DNA from: Plantago major
Taxonomy: Eukaryota; Streptophyta; Magnoliopsida; Lamiales; Plantaginaceae
Reading direction: 5' to 3'
DNA: 64,000 nucleotides
Assembly (NCBI GenBank): GCA_026545765.1
Contig: CM048843.1
Span: 90,583,050-90,647,049 of the forward strand
The notes under the pieces: model-generated
Database searches by the model: none
What the model saw: the letters and a program-made list of their open reading frames with translations, nothing else
Told to the model about the DNA's origin: nothing
In this document: in pieces, positions 24,575-36,384 of the stretch
Numbering within the stretch: position 1 is the first letter of the stretch
How the letters are laid out: every line of letters starts with the position of its first letter
Made by a program: the position numbers and the translations under genes

Positions 24575-25440
24575 CTCTCTCTCTGTAACAAACAACACCC
24601 AGAAAAAACTAAATTCAATACATACATACATAAAGCATGTCAAGCTTAAACAGCTACATGGATAAAGACAGTTCAAGATCCTAAAGATCAGATTTTTACT
24701 GATTAAATTCAATCAAATGCAGCTAAGAGACACAAAATCACAGACTAATTCCATTTATTAGAATATTTACAATTCACAGACTAATTCCATTTATTAGAAT
24801 ATTTACAATTCACAGACTAATTCCATTCATTCCAAAAGGCATAATACAATAGTATACGGATTACAAGAAACAGATAAATCACGAAATGGGGATCTTGTTT
24901 TCTAGCTAATCAGAAACATTTTCCGCATAGCAATGTTTAAGAACATGAATTATAAACAACGAGCTTATAAATTCAATACATATATACATAAAGCATGTCA
25001 AGCCTAAAAAACTACATGGTTAAAGACAGTTCAAGATCCTAAAGATCGGATTTTTACTGATTAAATTCAATCAAATGCAGCTCAGAGACACAAAATCACA
25101 GACTAATTCCATTCATTAGAATATCTACAATTCACAGACTAATTCCATTCATTCCAAAACGCCTAATACAATAGTTACTATACGTATTACAAAAAACAGA
25201 TAAATCACGAAATGGGGATCTTGTTTTCTAGCTAATCAAATACATTTTCCAGCATAGCAATAGCTGAGAAGCATGAAATGCAAAAAACGAGCTTATAAAT
25301 TCTTATCAATTTCGTACAAACATAGCAAGAATTCGTCAATTTTACCTGAGATTATCCAACTACGATGATTTCCGCCCGGTGCTCGAAAGAGTTTGCTACA
25401 AAACCCTAGAGTTGTTATCTGAATGGCGAGAAGAAGCTGA
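24575..25440 (-). promoter_or_regulatory. RPL7: RPL7 5' leader: untranslated first exon and leader intron
   Basis: An AG acceptor (TTTGTTACAG, intron ending at 24,583) lies nine bases before the ATG. A strong donor (CTCAG/GTAAAA) is seen at about 25,348, giving a leader intron of about 770 bp and a short first exon near 25,349-25,440. Leader introns of ribosomal protein genes often enhance expression. The transcription start is not determined. Confidence 0.65.
24605..25297. repeat. About 360-bp tandem duplication inside the RPL7 leader intron
   Basis: The segment from about 24,611 (AATTCAATACATACATACATA... AAGATCAGATTTTTACTG... CAGACTAATTCC... GGGGATCTTGTTTTC) recurs from about 24,972 to 25,297 with few changes. 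Copy one has an additional short internal repeat of CACAGACTAATTCCATT-TATTAGAATATTTACAATT. Conservation is high, so the event is recent. Confidence 0.88.
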
Positions 25441-25449
25441 AGTTGGGCT

Positions 25450-26860
25450 AAACAAGCCCATGTTCCCAACACAAAAGCCCAGTAAAATATTATAGTTGAA
25501 GGCCCACTTTGTAAACACACCTTTGGAACGATGGTCGGTAACTAGTTGGAAACTTTTAGTTAAAAAAACAACATACTTTTATTAATTTCTTTACACTAGA
25601 TAACCAGTTAACATCGTATTTATTCACTCTAGATATAAAACTAATCGGTATATCTCACATAAATATACATTGGTTGGCCATTTCTTTGTTTGGTTTAAGC
25701 TCGTAGCATTGGGCCTGATAAACCCCAATTTAGTGCTTCTTCTGCCTGAATAATGCCTATGCCTTCAACTCGTTCTAAAAAAAATAGGATTCCGTGTAAT
25801 AAGTTTTTTTTATATTCAGCAACGCCGATTAAAAAATAATCGCAAAATTCCAAACATTTATCTACCCAACCATGAGGTAAATCGACAACTACTCCTCCAA
25901 TACGAAAATATAGGAGATATGTGTAATATGGGTAGTGGAATTATTTTTCTGAAAAAGTCTTAGCATGACAGCAGCTTTAACATACCTAAATTTAGAATCT
26001 AAAAGAGGACTTCATAATAATTTTACTAGGTCTTTTTGGTAATTTAGGGGTAAAATGGGTCTCTTCTAATAATAGAAACTTAAATATAGAGAAAAATCTA
26101 TTTACACTCAATATACAGTATTTCTTCACTCCAATATACAACTCAACTGTATATCTCTAACTCTAAATATAAAATGATGGCATGTCCCACATTTGTCATA
26201 TTAGTTTGACATTGTTGTTTATAGAGAACTTCCCGTACACAATTTTTCATTAAAAATAAATTTTTATCATATATTTATATATCATGACTAATTTTAACCT
26301 TTTATTGAAAACTACCGTCATTTAGCATATGAAGTTCTCTAAGACGAATAGAATATATTTTAATCATCAAATTGAACAATGAACATGAACAAATTAAACT
26401 GCAATCTCAACGATAATGATACAAATGCCAATGTAAGATAAAATGAATAAAGGAAGGAGTGCAAGCCAATACCTAGTTAGAAACTTCTATGTAAAAAAAA
26501 AACACTCAGTTTTATTGTTTTCTCCCAACTAAATATACAGTCAACACGGCATTTATTCACTTTGAAGTACGGATATATAACTATTAACTTAACCGTATAT
26601 CACGACTCGAGATGCAATGTGGTTGTTATCTTTTTGTTCCGTTTAGTTTTAGTAGGTATTTTTTGATGATTTATGGATAAAATTGGTCTTCGGCTAGAAT
26701 TTTACGACTGATAAATCCGGGCATGGACTACATAATGGGCCGGCCTGTGTGAGATAGACACCTATGTAACTGGGCCTAGAACAAAACAGTCGATCCATTC
26801 ACAGATTAGGAACTGATCAGAGAACTGAAGCTCAAATCTGCAGAGAGCTCGACGAAGATC
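25450..26860. other. Intergenic region between RPL7 and GPAA1, with diverged dispersed repeats
   Basis: It is shared upstream DNA of two divergent genes. A segment at about 25,535-25,690 (AACTAGTTGGAAACTTTTAG... TTTATTCACTCTAGATATA) resembles one at about 26,465-26,640 (TAGTTAGAAACTTCTATG... TTTATTCACTTTGAAGTAC), with a weaker third version near 26,095-26,200. They look like old copies of one short element. No gene was recognised. Confidence 0.6.
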
Positions 26861-26864
26861 AGCT

Positions 26865-29800
26865 ATGGCGGAAACTGAGCCATTGAAGCCAAAGCCTAGA
26901 CCGATTATCCGCATCGGTCTCTTTCTTATCGCTCACTCTTTACTCGTCAGGTATAAATTCATCCATATTCATCTGATCATTGAATTACTCAGTGAAAATG
27001 TCATTGTACTGAAGTGAAATTCACCTTGATTCGATGTGAATTGCAGCGTAATATGCTGTACAGCAGGGGTTATAGCTCTTCTTCTCTTGCCAGTTCTCGC
27101 GAAGAACACCTATGTCTCTGAGAACTCCCTCATGCCTGGTCAGTTTACCAGTTGATCCGTGAATTTGTGGTTTCGTTAGATCGTGGATTGAAGTTTTGCT
27201 TTCTAGTTATGTTTCAGTTTGGTACATTTCTGATTAGTTGTGAAGTTTTCGAAATATTTTCGTTGTAGAGTCATTATTTCAGTCACTGGAAAACAGGAGC
27301 ATTTCGGGATTTTCGATAGAAAAACTATTGGAACTTCGATAACTTAATGCCATGGTTATGTATTTGATGGGATGTATCATTAGATGTCAAAACTAATGAT
27401 CATAGTTTTCAACCACGATTATGTATTGATGAAATGTAGCATTAGATGTTTAAACTGTAGATTGTAATATTCGATAGTGAGATTGTCTAATATGTACCTT
27501 CATCTAGTTCAACTTACTTTATGTTTTGGTTTAGTGATAGTGTCTAGGTTGGCCGTGATTACGTTACCAAGTTGGGGCGAATCCTTATGCAATTATTGTT
27601 TGTTCGTGAATAATGATCTCGGCTGATGGGTTAGTTTCTGCAAATTTTGCTTTGCAGGTTCTGCCAGTTATATGCTGTCCAATGATGATGCTAAAGAGGG
27701 GAACAAATTTGTCGAGAAGATTCTAAGTTTGGATTCGAAGTCTACAAGCACAGGCATGTATGTGTTTCTGGATATATATTTAAAGATTCTTCACCAATCT
27801 GTAATTACTTGAATGCAGAATCTCTTACTCTCAGCAAATGTGATGCTGTTATACATTCATCTTAATGTGTGTATACTTTAAATAGATTACCATTTACCAG
27901 TTTATTTTGTGTACCTCTCACTTGAATTCTCAAAGTCTGCCTTTTAATTTGCATATGCAGTGAAATTCCGGAGGTTATTGCAGAGCACATAATGGAGTTG
28001 GGTGGTGAAGTTAATTATCACAAGTTCCAACCTGCTTCTAATAAATTTCATCCTCTGCACTTCTTCTTGGGTCCTGAAGCCGGAAACATCCAAGAGAACT
28101 ACACTTGTTCATCTTATGGTGTCAATACAGTAGGAATAATAAGAGCTCCACGTGGTGATGGGAAAGAATCTATAGTAATTGTCACGCCTTATAATTCTGT
28201 TGATATTACCACGAGCGAGGCTTTAGCACTTGGAGTTGGTTATTCAGTGTTCTCTCTGCTTTCTCAAGTGACTTGGATAGCGAAAGATATCATATGGCTT
28301 GCTGCAGATTCAAAACATGGAGATTATTGTGCAGTTGATGCTTGGCTGAGAGACTATAATACACTTTCCTTTGGCGACATGAAGGAAGTTTGTGGTGTAA
28401 GTACTCAGGCTCTTGAAAGAACTGAAGTCACCAAAAATGTAATATCTAATGGTTTTAGACGTGCTGGGACAATGGCAGCTGCCCTTATCATTAAGGTATC
28501 TGATAGCAGTTCAGGATCTGGAAAAGATGTTCTCAATATATATGCTGAAGCATCCAACGGACAAATGCCAAACCTTGACCTCATCAATATTGTTAATTAC
28601 TTGGCAGTCCATGGGCAGGGTTTACAAGTGAGAGTGCAAAAAACTTGGTCATTGCTCAATTCTTGGTGGCTGAAAAGAATGGGAGAACTACTCGAATTGA
28701 TTGGGAAGGTTGCTAAAAGCTTGAATCCAGAGTGGAAGTTTGGCATCTCTACTGCAGATTATGTCGAAGGCACTGCTACTCTTGTCAGTTCGTTATATAA
28801 CCAGGTATGTTTGTCTTCGTAATATTCTAATTCTCTGAAATACATATTGCATGGACGGTAAACACATTAGCCATTACTTGCAGGGGTGGCTAAGGCCATG
28901 CGCGGTAAGCCCGCCCGCACAGGGCCCCAAATTTTATAGTAGTATGCTTATATGCTATTTAGAAATGGACCAATGGTAGAATATTTTGATGGAAAAATCA
29001 CTTTCTCAAATTCAAGTCTGGTCTGCATTACCTTACTCATCGTCATGTTATTATTTAAACTATGATTATTTTTACTTTGTATTTTTTTGAACTTCTTAAT
29101 TTTCTTAGTAATAAGATTTTCTTCATATTAGTATTATTTTGCAGAGCCAATTATAGTATGTCGTGCCTTTTTTGTATTGTTTATTCATTTTAGATTTTTT
29201 TTTCGGGGTCCAATCTTACAAGTTCGCACATGGCCCTGAAATATGTGAGCCGCCCCTGATTACTTGTATGTACCTTACCTACATTTTCAGCTTCGGAGCC
29301 TCATAACTGTGAACTATTTGATCTAATGTTTTGTTTCTAAACAAAATATCGGTTTTTCCTTTTAAGGTTTGAATATATACATAATACATACTATGTCATT
29401 GTATCCTTTGGATCCTTATATTTCTTCATATCTGCTGTTACTAAATTTCTTCTGACTTCACATATCAGGCATTGGGTGTTCCCACCGGTCCACATGGTCC
29501 CTTCCGTGATTATCAGGTTGATGCTATCACTATGGAAATCTCACCAAAATTTTCTTCAGGTCAGAGAACTATGTTCCTGTTGCGTGTTGGCAGGTCAGTG
29601 TTGATTATGCTCCTTATTTATTTTTATTTTCCTTTGTTCTTTCTGCTCACGTTTTCCCATGATACATTTATGGAATGCAGACTTTTTTTTGGGTACTTAC
29701 TGTATTGTTTATTGGGAAGTACCTGTATGCTCATTTAGTTAGCAATAGGCCAGGTATGTACTTTTCCAGCTGACGTGTGCTCCCTGTACTTTGCAGACTG

Positions 29801-30625
29801 GTTGAAGGAGTCGTACGATCTGTGAATAATCTCCTCGAGAAGTTTCACCAATCCTTTTTCCTTTATCTCATGACATCACCAAGTCGGTTTGTGTCAGTTG
29901 GAGTCTACATGATTCCCTTTGCACTGCTCATTGCTCCCCTTCCGCTCCTCGCCGCTTCTCTGTTTTCTGAGGCTAATATATCTAAGACACAAAAGGATGA
30001 AGCTCCTCTTGTTCTTACTTTTGCTTCATGGAAATGGCTTAATGCTGCAAAAACTGTTCTGCTTGTCCACTTATGGGGCGCTGTTGTAGCATTACTCCCT
30101 TATTTTATCTGCCAAATTCCTAATTCAACCCCAACAACCAACCTCCTTATATGGACCATCCTTTCTGTCATAAGCCTCTTATTCATCTACATACCATCCG
30201 GTTCTCTTAAATCTTCCACAAGTGAAAAAGAATGGGTTCAGCTTAAATCAGTAACTGTTGCGGCTGCTTTCATAGGACTTTGTCTTATGTCGGTTATAAA
30301 TTTTGCAACAGCAGAAATTGGTGCACTCCTGCTTGTTCCCCTGTGTTTGACTGTTGTACCATTCAGGCTTCCTTTTAAACTAAACACGCTCACAGCTTTG
30401 AATAGGGTGGCCTGTAGCGTTGTTCTGGTACTTCTGGCTTTCCCCGCGACTATGTTTCTGATGTTAAAAGGTGTGTTGGATGGTTATGAGGGAGTGGGGG
30501 CTGGTGATTTCTGGATCTGGGCTGAGTCTCTTTGGGCGTGGAATAGTGCTACTTACATTTACATGTGTATGATTAATCTTCCTTGCTGGGTTCTATGTAT
30601 TCATACGCTACTACATCGATGTTGA
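26865..30625 (+). CDS. GPAA1: GPI-anchor transamidase subunit GAA1/GPAA1, 6 exons
   Basis: Exons 26,865-26,950, 27,047-27,138, 27,658-27,757, 27,961-28,804, 29,469-29,593 and 29,797-30,625 join in frame to 691 residues, the size of plant GAA1. The protein starts with a short basic cytosolic tail and a membrane span (about 30-50, VICCTAGVIALLLLPVLA). A long luminal domain follows with the peptidase-M28-like fold (IVIVTPYNSVDITTSEALALG, DAWLRDYN) and the conserved GPHGPFRDYQVDAITME. At least six C-terminal membrane spans follow. GAA1 is an ER-membrane subunit of the GPI transamidase that joins preformed GPI to proteins carrying a C-terminal signal. Intron 4 contains a small hAT element. No coding defect was seen. 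Confidence 0.95.
28881..29258. mobile_element. Non-autonomous hAT element in GPAA1 intron 4
   Basis: It starts CAGGGGTGGC and ends GCCGCCCCTG (inverted repeats with one mismatch over 10 bp, extending into GGCCATG-type matches), and is flanked by a perfect 8-bp duplication ATTACTTG (28,873-28,880 and 29,259-29,266). These are hAT-superfamily hallmarks. It is 378 bp without an ORF, lying between exon 4 and exon 5, and should be removed by splicing. Confidence 0.95.
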
Positions 30626-31549
30626 TTTCTACACTTGAGGATTTTGTTGTAGTGTATCTGTCAACAATATATCAGAGATAGATCTGTTTATTCTTGCTTC
30701 GGTTTGTGCCTCTTGTTAACTGTTTGTCTTGTTGCGTATTTGTGATTACGTAGAGTTTAGTTTATGGCACTTGTGAAAGTGAAGTCAGGTAGTTTTATCA
30801 AATATGCACAAGAAAGTTGAACTGGAGATGTAATGGCACAGGCGGGTAGACGCCTCGGGTTGTGCTGTTTCTTGTACATATAAAGCAGATCACAGTTGAT
30901 ATTCACTTGTGCAATACTGCAATCTGTGAAGTAACAGGGTAGACTTGGATGCTTCATTGACATTTATGTGAATTATCAAAATTAATACTCCCTTGCCAGC
31001 AAGAATCATAGACAAATTACTGGACATCAGTACCTGAATAATCTTGTACAATAAGTCTTCGTAATGTTTGTAAGAGGCTCATAACTATACTGCCGAACAA
31101 GTAGCTGTTTCTTGAGGCATATAACTATGGAAGGAAAGAACTAGTGTCGGAAATTACTGATGCAGTTTACACAGATCAAGGATAAAACTGAATCATATGA
31201 TATCGTCAAAATTCATGCAACATTTTCCGTCAAAACAATGGTTCGACTATGTGGAGATCATCAAGCATCTTTTGCTGGAAGTGTTCACAGGCGAATAGTG
31301 GAAGAGCAATTTGTAGACGAAGTGTGGAAGAGCAATTTCACAGGCAAAGAGTGGAAGTGCAATTTCACAGGCTGAATTTTTCTTTTTTTACAATTGAAGA
31401 TTGCTAGCAGTTAGCTTCCTGGTTCTCATTGCACTTGAGTCAAGAGTTCAGATCTTCGGACATGGTGAAATTGGAGGAAAGCCGTGCATTGTAAATTGGA
31501 CGAAATCACTCCAGTCTCATTTCACATCTATTTCCAATGTCTAAATCAT
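30626..31549. other. GPAA1 3' flank, no gene recognised
   Basis: It includes the GPAA1 3'UTR. A short stretch at 31,290-31,375 contains two or three near-copies of GAGTGGAAG(T/A)GCAATTTCACAGGC. No coding potential was supported. Confidence 0.5.
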
Positions 31550-32950
31550 CTCTACGATGCAGAACAATGCTAAGAGAGCAAAAATTCTACTTGCATGAGC
31601 ATGTGATGTATTTCAGATCGCAATTTTCCACATAACAAACAAGTAAACCACATTTCTGGAATCACTTCTATAATGATTCACTTCGTAGAACAATACACTG
31701 TACTAACAAAGCCAAAGTTCCAACTTCTAACTGGATAAGCGTGTATCAAACGGTATAACGAATAGCAATCTTCTACAAAACGGAAACCAGTCATCCACAT
31801 TTCTGGACCTTAAACTTTAATAATCAAACCTCTACAAGTATAATTTACTATGCAGAACAATACTAACAGAGCGGAAATTCTAATTGCACAAGCATATCTA
31901 GTATTGCAAATTGCAACTTTCTACCTAAAGAAACGAGAAATACACATTCCCGGACCTTAAAATGTTCAAAATCACCTTTATGCAATTCACTATGCAGAAC
32001 AATACAAACATAGCCAAAACTCGAATTGCATTGGTAATTGCACCTTTTGATACGAGGAAAACATATTAGGATTCAACAGATTCATTCCAGACTCAAAATT
32101 CACCAATATGAACACTGTAATTCACCTAACTAACAATATCTCAAGCAACATTTCAGAAATGAACAAATGCATTAAGATTATCCGACCTGAGAATTCAAAT
32201 CACATCTATAAGGCTCTGCTCTCTTCGTCAGCAAACTAATTCAGTTCAGTTCAGATCCATTCAGTTCAGTTCTGTTCAGACGAAGAGAACAGAGCCTAAG
32301 TATGCTTTCTATGCAGAAAAATATTAACAGTGGCAAAAGTTCTAATTGCATAAGCTTATATGGTATTGCGAATTGTAGTTTTCTACCTAACGAAATGAGT
32401 AATCCACATTCTTGAACCTTAAAATGTTTTCAAAATAACCTCCATTATACAGTAATTCACCATGTAGAACAATACTAACAGTGCGAAACCTCAAATTGCA
32501 TTAGTAATTGCACTTTTCAACATAACGAAACAAGTAATCCATCCACATTATGTGGGAAACATATTAGGAACATTCCAGACTCAAAATTCACCAATATTAA
32601 CAATGTAATCCACCGAACTAACAATGTAATCCACATTCCTGGACCTTAAAATGTTCAAATAAATCACCTCTATTACACAGTACTAATTCACTATGCAGAA
32701 CAATACTAACAGAGCGAGACCTCAATTTAGTAATTCATTATAAAGAACAATACTAACAAGCGAAATCTCAAATTGCATTGGTAACTGCAATTTTCGACAT
32801 AACGAAACAAGCAATCCATCCACATTATATGAGGAAATCATATTAGGACTCAACAGATCCATTCCAGACTCAAAATTCACCACTATTAACACTGTAATTC
32901 ACCTAACTAATAACATCTTAAGCAACATTTCAGAAATGAACAAATGCATT
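31550..32950. repeat. Degenerate repeat tract built on ATGCAGAACAATACTAACAG
   Basis: The phrase TATGCAGAACAATACTAACAG recurs, with changes, at about 31,556, 31,852, 31,993, 32,310, 32,463, 32,692 and 32,733. Between copies, blocks such as CAAATTGCATTGGTAATTGCA and CACATTCCTGGACCTTAAAATG also recur. Spacing is irregular (about 140-320 bp), so this is an old rearranged tandem array. It lies just downstream of the PRA1 gene. Confidence 0.85.
32212..32296. mobile_element. Very short Tourist-like foldback element
   Basis: It is 85 bp, starts GGCTCTGCTCTCTTCGTC and ends GACGAAGAGAACAGAGCC (17 of 18 matching), and is flanked by TAA on both sides (32,209-32,211 and 32,297-32,299). A TNA-type 3-bp duplication fits PIF/Harbinger MITEs. 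The middle repeats TTCAGTTCAG. It interrupts the degenerate repeat tract. Confidence 0.85.
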
Positions 32951-32981
32951 AAAATCATCCAACCTCAGATTTCGAAAACCA

Positions 32982-33644
32982 TCAACCTCTAGCAACAACA
33001 GCAGGCTGAGCCGCCGCAACAGTCGGCGGAGCAGCCGCCGTCAACAACGACATCAATCCACCGGTCTGCGCCTCCTGCTCATCCAAAAACAGATCCTCCG
33101 GATCCCTAAACGCACCGTGAACACACACAATCGCCACTCCCACCATCAACGCAGACACCAGCACCGATCCAACGCTGGTGAGGAAGATCACCACCACGGT
33201 AGCCACAATCAGAAACATCAGCGTCTCGCGATCGGAGTATTGCCTGCCGAACAACGTCACCGGCTGCTGATCGGATCGGAAGAGGTACAGAAACATCCAG
33301 GCGGCGAGGAGAGATGAGAGGAGGATGAGAGAGAAGGGATTGGTGATGAGAGAGATGGCGAGGACGGAGAGGATGAGGGAGAGGTAGTTGATCCGGAAGT
33401 AGGCGTAGTTTTTGCGGAGGCGGAGGGTGGCGTCGGAGAGGGAGGAAGGTTTGGAGAAGGCGGAGTGGTCGAGGAGCTCCGGCCAGGGGCGGCGGAGGGC
33501 GAGGGCGGGGCGGACGGTGTCGGAGAGAGAGGTGAGGAGTGTGCGGAGAGGGGTGGTGGTGGTGGGGGGTTGGAGGGAGGTGGTTTCGGTGGGTGGGGGG
33601 TTGGACATTGGGAGGATTGCTGGGGAATTGGGAGGTGCTGCCAT
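32982..33644 (-). CDS. PRA1 family protein (prenylated Rab acceptor), single exon
   Basis: An intact 220-residue ORF, the usual length for plant PRA1 proteins, which are typically intronless. A Pro/Thr-rich N-terminus (1-35) is followed by the PRA1 domain: RPWPELLDHSAFSKP, then LRKNYAYFRINYLSL, two pairs of hydrophobic spans (about 85-125 and 140-175), and the conserved region between them (LFGRQYSDRETL). It ends in an acidic stretch (DPEDLFLDEQE) and an Ala/Pro tail. PRA1 proteins are ER/Golgi/endosomal membrane proteins that bind prenylated Rab GTPases and act in vesicle traffic. Resemblance to the plant B clade is an impression only. The opposite strand is also open but is a GC-bias shadow. 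Confidence 0.94.
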   Translation of the reverse strand: MAAPPNSPAILPMSNPPPTETTSLQPPTTTTPLRTLLTSLSDTVRPALALRRPWPELLDHSAFSKPSSLSDATLRLRKNYAYFRINYLSLILSVLAISLITNPFSLILLSSLLAAWMFLYLFRSDQQPVTLFGRQYSDRETLMFLIVATVVVIFLTSVGSVLVSALMVGVAIVCVHGAFRDPEDLFLDEQEAQTGGLMSLLTAAAPPTVAAAQPAVVARG

Positions 33645-34060
33645 TGTTGCAGGTGAAGGTGATCGAAATTCAAATGGAATTGAAATTGAAATTGATTTGG
33701 GGAAGAAGATGAAGATTTGGAAGAAGGTACTGATGAAATAAAATTGGTTTGGTTTATATATTGTGATTTTTTTATTCTTTCTGAGTTTTGGAGATTTGGC
33801 GTTACGTGAAAATCGTTGGCGGGTTTATCCATTTACTTCTATGGAAATGGCAAAAGTTGTGGTTTCGTCCATTTGCAGTTTCATTTGGGTAGATTGCTAA
33901 CCAAAATAAGCTAATAATATCGAGCTGGGCTATTTGGTTCGAACTTTAATCGAGTTCTACTCGTTAATGAAAAATGAATATGAATATAAAAATATGTATA
34001 TTTAATTGAGCATAATGGAGTATAAGGAGTCGAGTCCGAATCGACCAGCTTAATTTCTTG

Positions 34061-34708
34061 TAGGGTTGCTCCTATGATCCGGATCCGTGGATCCAGACCG
34101 TTTATCCGCATTTACGGATCGGATCGATCCAGTCCGTTGGCTAACGGATCTGATAATGGATATAATTTTCTCCTATCCCTTACGAACGGATAAAATGGAT
34201 AAATCCGCCGGATATCCGGTATCCGGTAAGTTTTTTATTTAATATATATACAAAATTTGTCCTAAAATAAAATTTAGTATGAAGTTGAAGTACGAACTAT
34301 TTTGGAAACTTGGAGTTGGCAAAGTGGAATTGCTAGAGACTTGGAGTTTTATTTGCTTTCCGTCTATTTACATTTAATTTGGACGTTTGATTAATGTGTA
34401 ATGTATTATGGTTTATGGATATTTGAATCGTGTAGTTTGATTTTCGAATTTTTGATGTGTATTTCGAATATTTGAACCTATGTTGTTTAGTGAATTGGTG
34501 TTCTATGCTCTGATTTCTATGGTTTTATTCGTCATTTTATTGTTCAATTGATGTTGAAAAACAAGTTTTTTTAAAAAAATTAAATTTCATGGATAACGGA
34601 TATTCGGCGGATTTATCCGTTATCCAGCAGATTTATCCGTTATCCGACCCGCTCTGAATGAATCGGATAACAAATATACATTTTAGTAATCCGTTTGATG
34701 CAGCCCTA
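34061..34708. mobile_element. Non-autonomous hAT-like element with ATCCG-rich ends
   Basis: It starts TAGGGTTGC and ends GCAGCCCTA (8 of 9 inverted matches). It is flanked by ATTTCTTG on the left (34,053-34,060) and ATTTTCTTG on the right, an 8-bp duplication with one extra T. Both ends carry many ATCCG/CGGAT motifs (GGATCCGGATC, TTATCCG), like hAT subterminal transposase sites. It is 648 bp with no ORF. Confidence 0.82.
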
Positions 34709-35495
34709 ATTTTCTTGTACGAATTTTGATGGTTTTTGTATTAGACCATGACGGATTGAATCAGTTGACATGCCTTGATGGAGCTGGTCACACTTACTGA
34801 TTGGCTTTTCCTGATGTTGTCTGCACTTACTGAGTTATATATTGCTTGCTGAGTACTTACAAACATTATAGCTTGCTAAGAACGTGCACTTATCTGAAGA
34901 GAATTCAACTCTCTGAATATAAGTATCAGATATCTTCACAGATATCTGAGAAACTGTTTTATCGTCAAAAGTTTGAAAATACTATTCACCCCCTCCCCCC
35001 TAGTCTTTTACTTTGTCGTTATCTGGACCAACAAATCTTTCTTTATCCAGGGTAACTGAATCTTTCTTTACCAGGGAAGCAAACCTCGTTCACACTTACC
35101 TAATGGCATTGGTTCGCAGTGACTCTAAGAGGCTTGGACAACAACTTCTCGGTGGAATTGCACTGATTCAATACGAGCAGATCCCACATTGACTGCAATC
35201 AATATACAATTTGATCTCATGCATAACTGGGGGTTCAAGATTAAGTATGAGACGGTGTGGCGGTTGATTGAGGTTGCTGATCAGCTAACTGTTCGAAAAG
35301 CTAGTTGGTTGAGAAGCTAACCAAGTTAGCTTTTTAAAAAATAAAAGCTCCTTCTTATCTTTTCATTCCACAAATGTTCCTCACCTAAAATTAAATCAAA
35401 TAGAAAAAAAATCAGTAGTTATTATTATTGTCTCTTTTTAATTAATTCGTCTTTCTTTGAAATGCACATATGTATACTATACATCCATTGCCCTC

Positions 35496-35532
<37 letters not shown>

Positions 35533-36375
35533 GTTAGAATGCTTACGAATATTTCTTTGAACTTCTGATAATTTTTAGTGATGTTATTAAAGTGGCGGTG
35601 AAAATTACATTGAGTATATATTTTGATAAAATGTGTTGTACTATTATTTTTAAAAAATAAAGACTAATAATACAATGAGAAAATTTTAAATTAAATAAAA
35701 ATAGGAGTAATGTCCTTATATGTCATTTTACAAAATACCAGCTAGCCTATCAGCTAATTTGCTAAACACTTACATTAAAATAAGTTAGCTAATTTCAGTT
35801 ACTTAATCAGATACCAGCTAGATTTTCAGCAAGTTTTGCTAAACAGAGCCTAATTAGACGGTGAAATTGCTTAAAACGTAAATAAATCGTAAAGACCGCT
35901 GAAATCGAAAAGGACTATAATGCCCTCCATGAAAATTTTCAATCTATAACGATTGCCACGTCAGTCACCATAGAGAATGGACCAATCCAATTAATGCACG
36001 TTTGTTCAAATACTTTGCGTTCAATTTTAGTTGGTCAATTCAAAATTAAGTTTTGGATTTAAATGTCATTTTGGGTATGAATAAATTACATCCAATTTGA
36101 GGGGTAGTTTGTCTAATTCTGGCCAGTAATTCATTCTTCTCTACTTCCGATACAAAATTTGGTGGTCATACTAATCACCAAACGTCGATCTTTTTCTCCT
36201 TTGTAGTAATCATATCATATCATCAGGTAAGTCGAGAGAAATCAATCTATCTTTTATTATTGAATTGAATCAGAAATTAGAAAAGAAATGTTAATTCTTG
36301 TGATTTTATTATTGTATGCAGCTCTTTCATTCTTCTCTTCTTCTTCTTCTTGTTAATTAATCTATCTATCTCAGG
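34709..36375. other. Intergenic, with a degraded MITE
   Basis: An ATT microsatellite lies at about 35,497-35,531. The stretch about 35,300-35,850 ends AAACAGAGCC followed by TAA. It shares AAGTTAGCTTTTT... AAAGCTCC with the sequence starting GGCTCTGTTTA at 60,332, so both are pieces of one TIR element family; the left end here was not found. No gene was recognised. Confidence 0.6.
35497..35531. repeat. (ATT)n microsatellite
   Basis: Eleven or so uninterrupted ATT units. Confidence 0.95.
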
Positions 36376-36384
36376 TTGGTTAAC

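Noticed and set aside
27000..27650. Possible extra exon in GPAA1 intron 2
   Set aside because: The flanking exons join in frame without it and no conserved sequence is seen.
33257..33832. Open frames opposite and overlapping the PRA1 gene
   Set aside because: They overlap PRA1 in other frames, are low-complexity Ser/Pro or Arg/Gly-rich, and follow from its GC and CT bias; PRA1 has clear family motifs.
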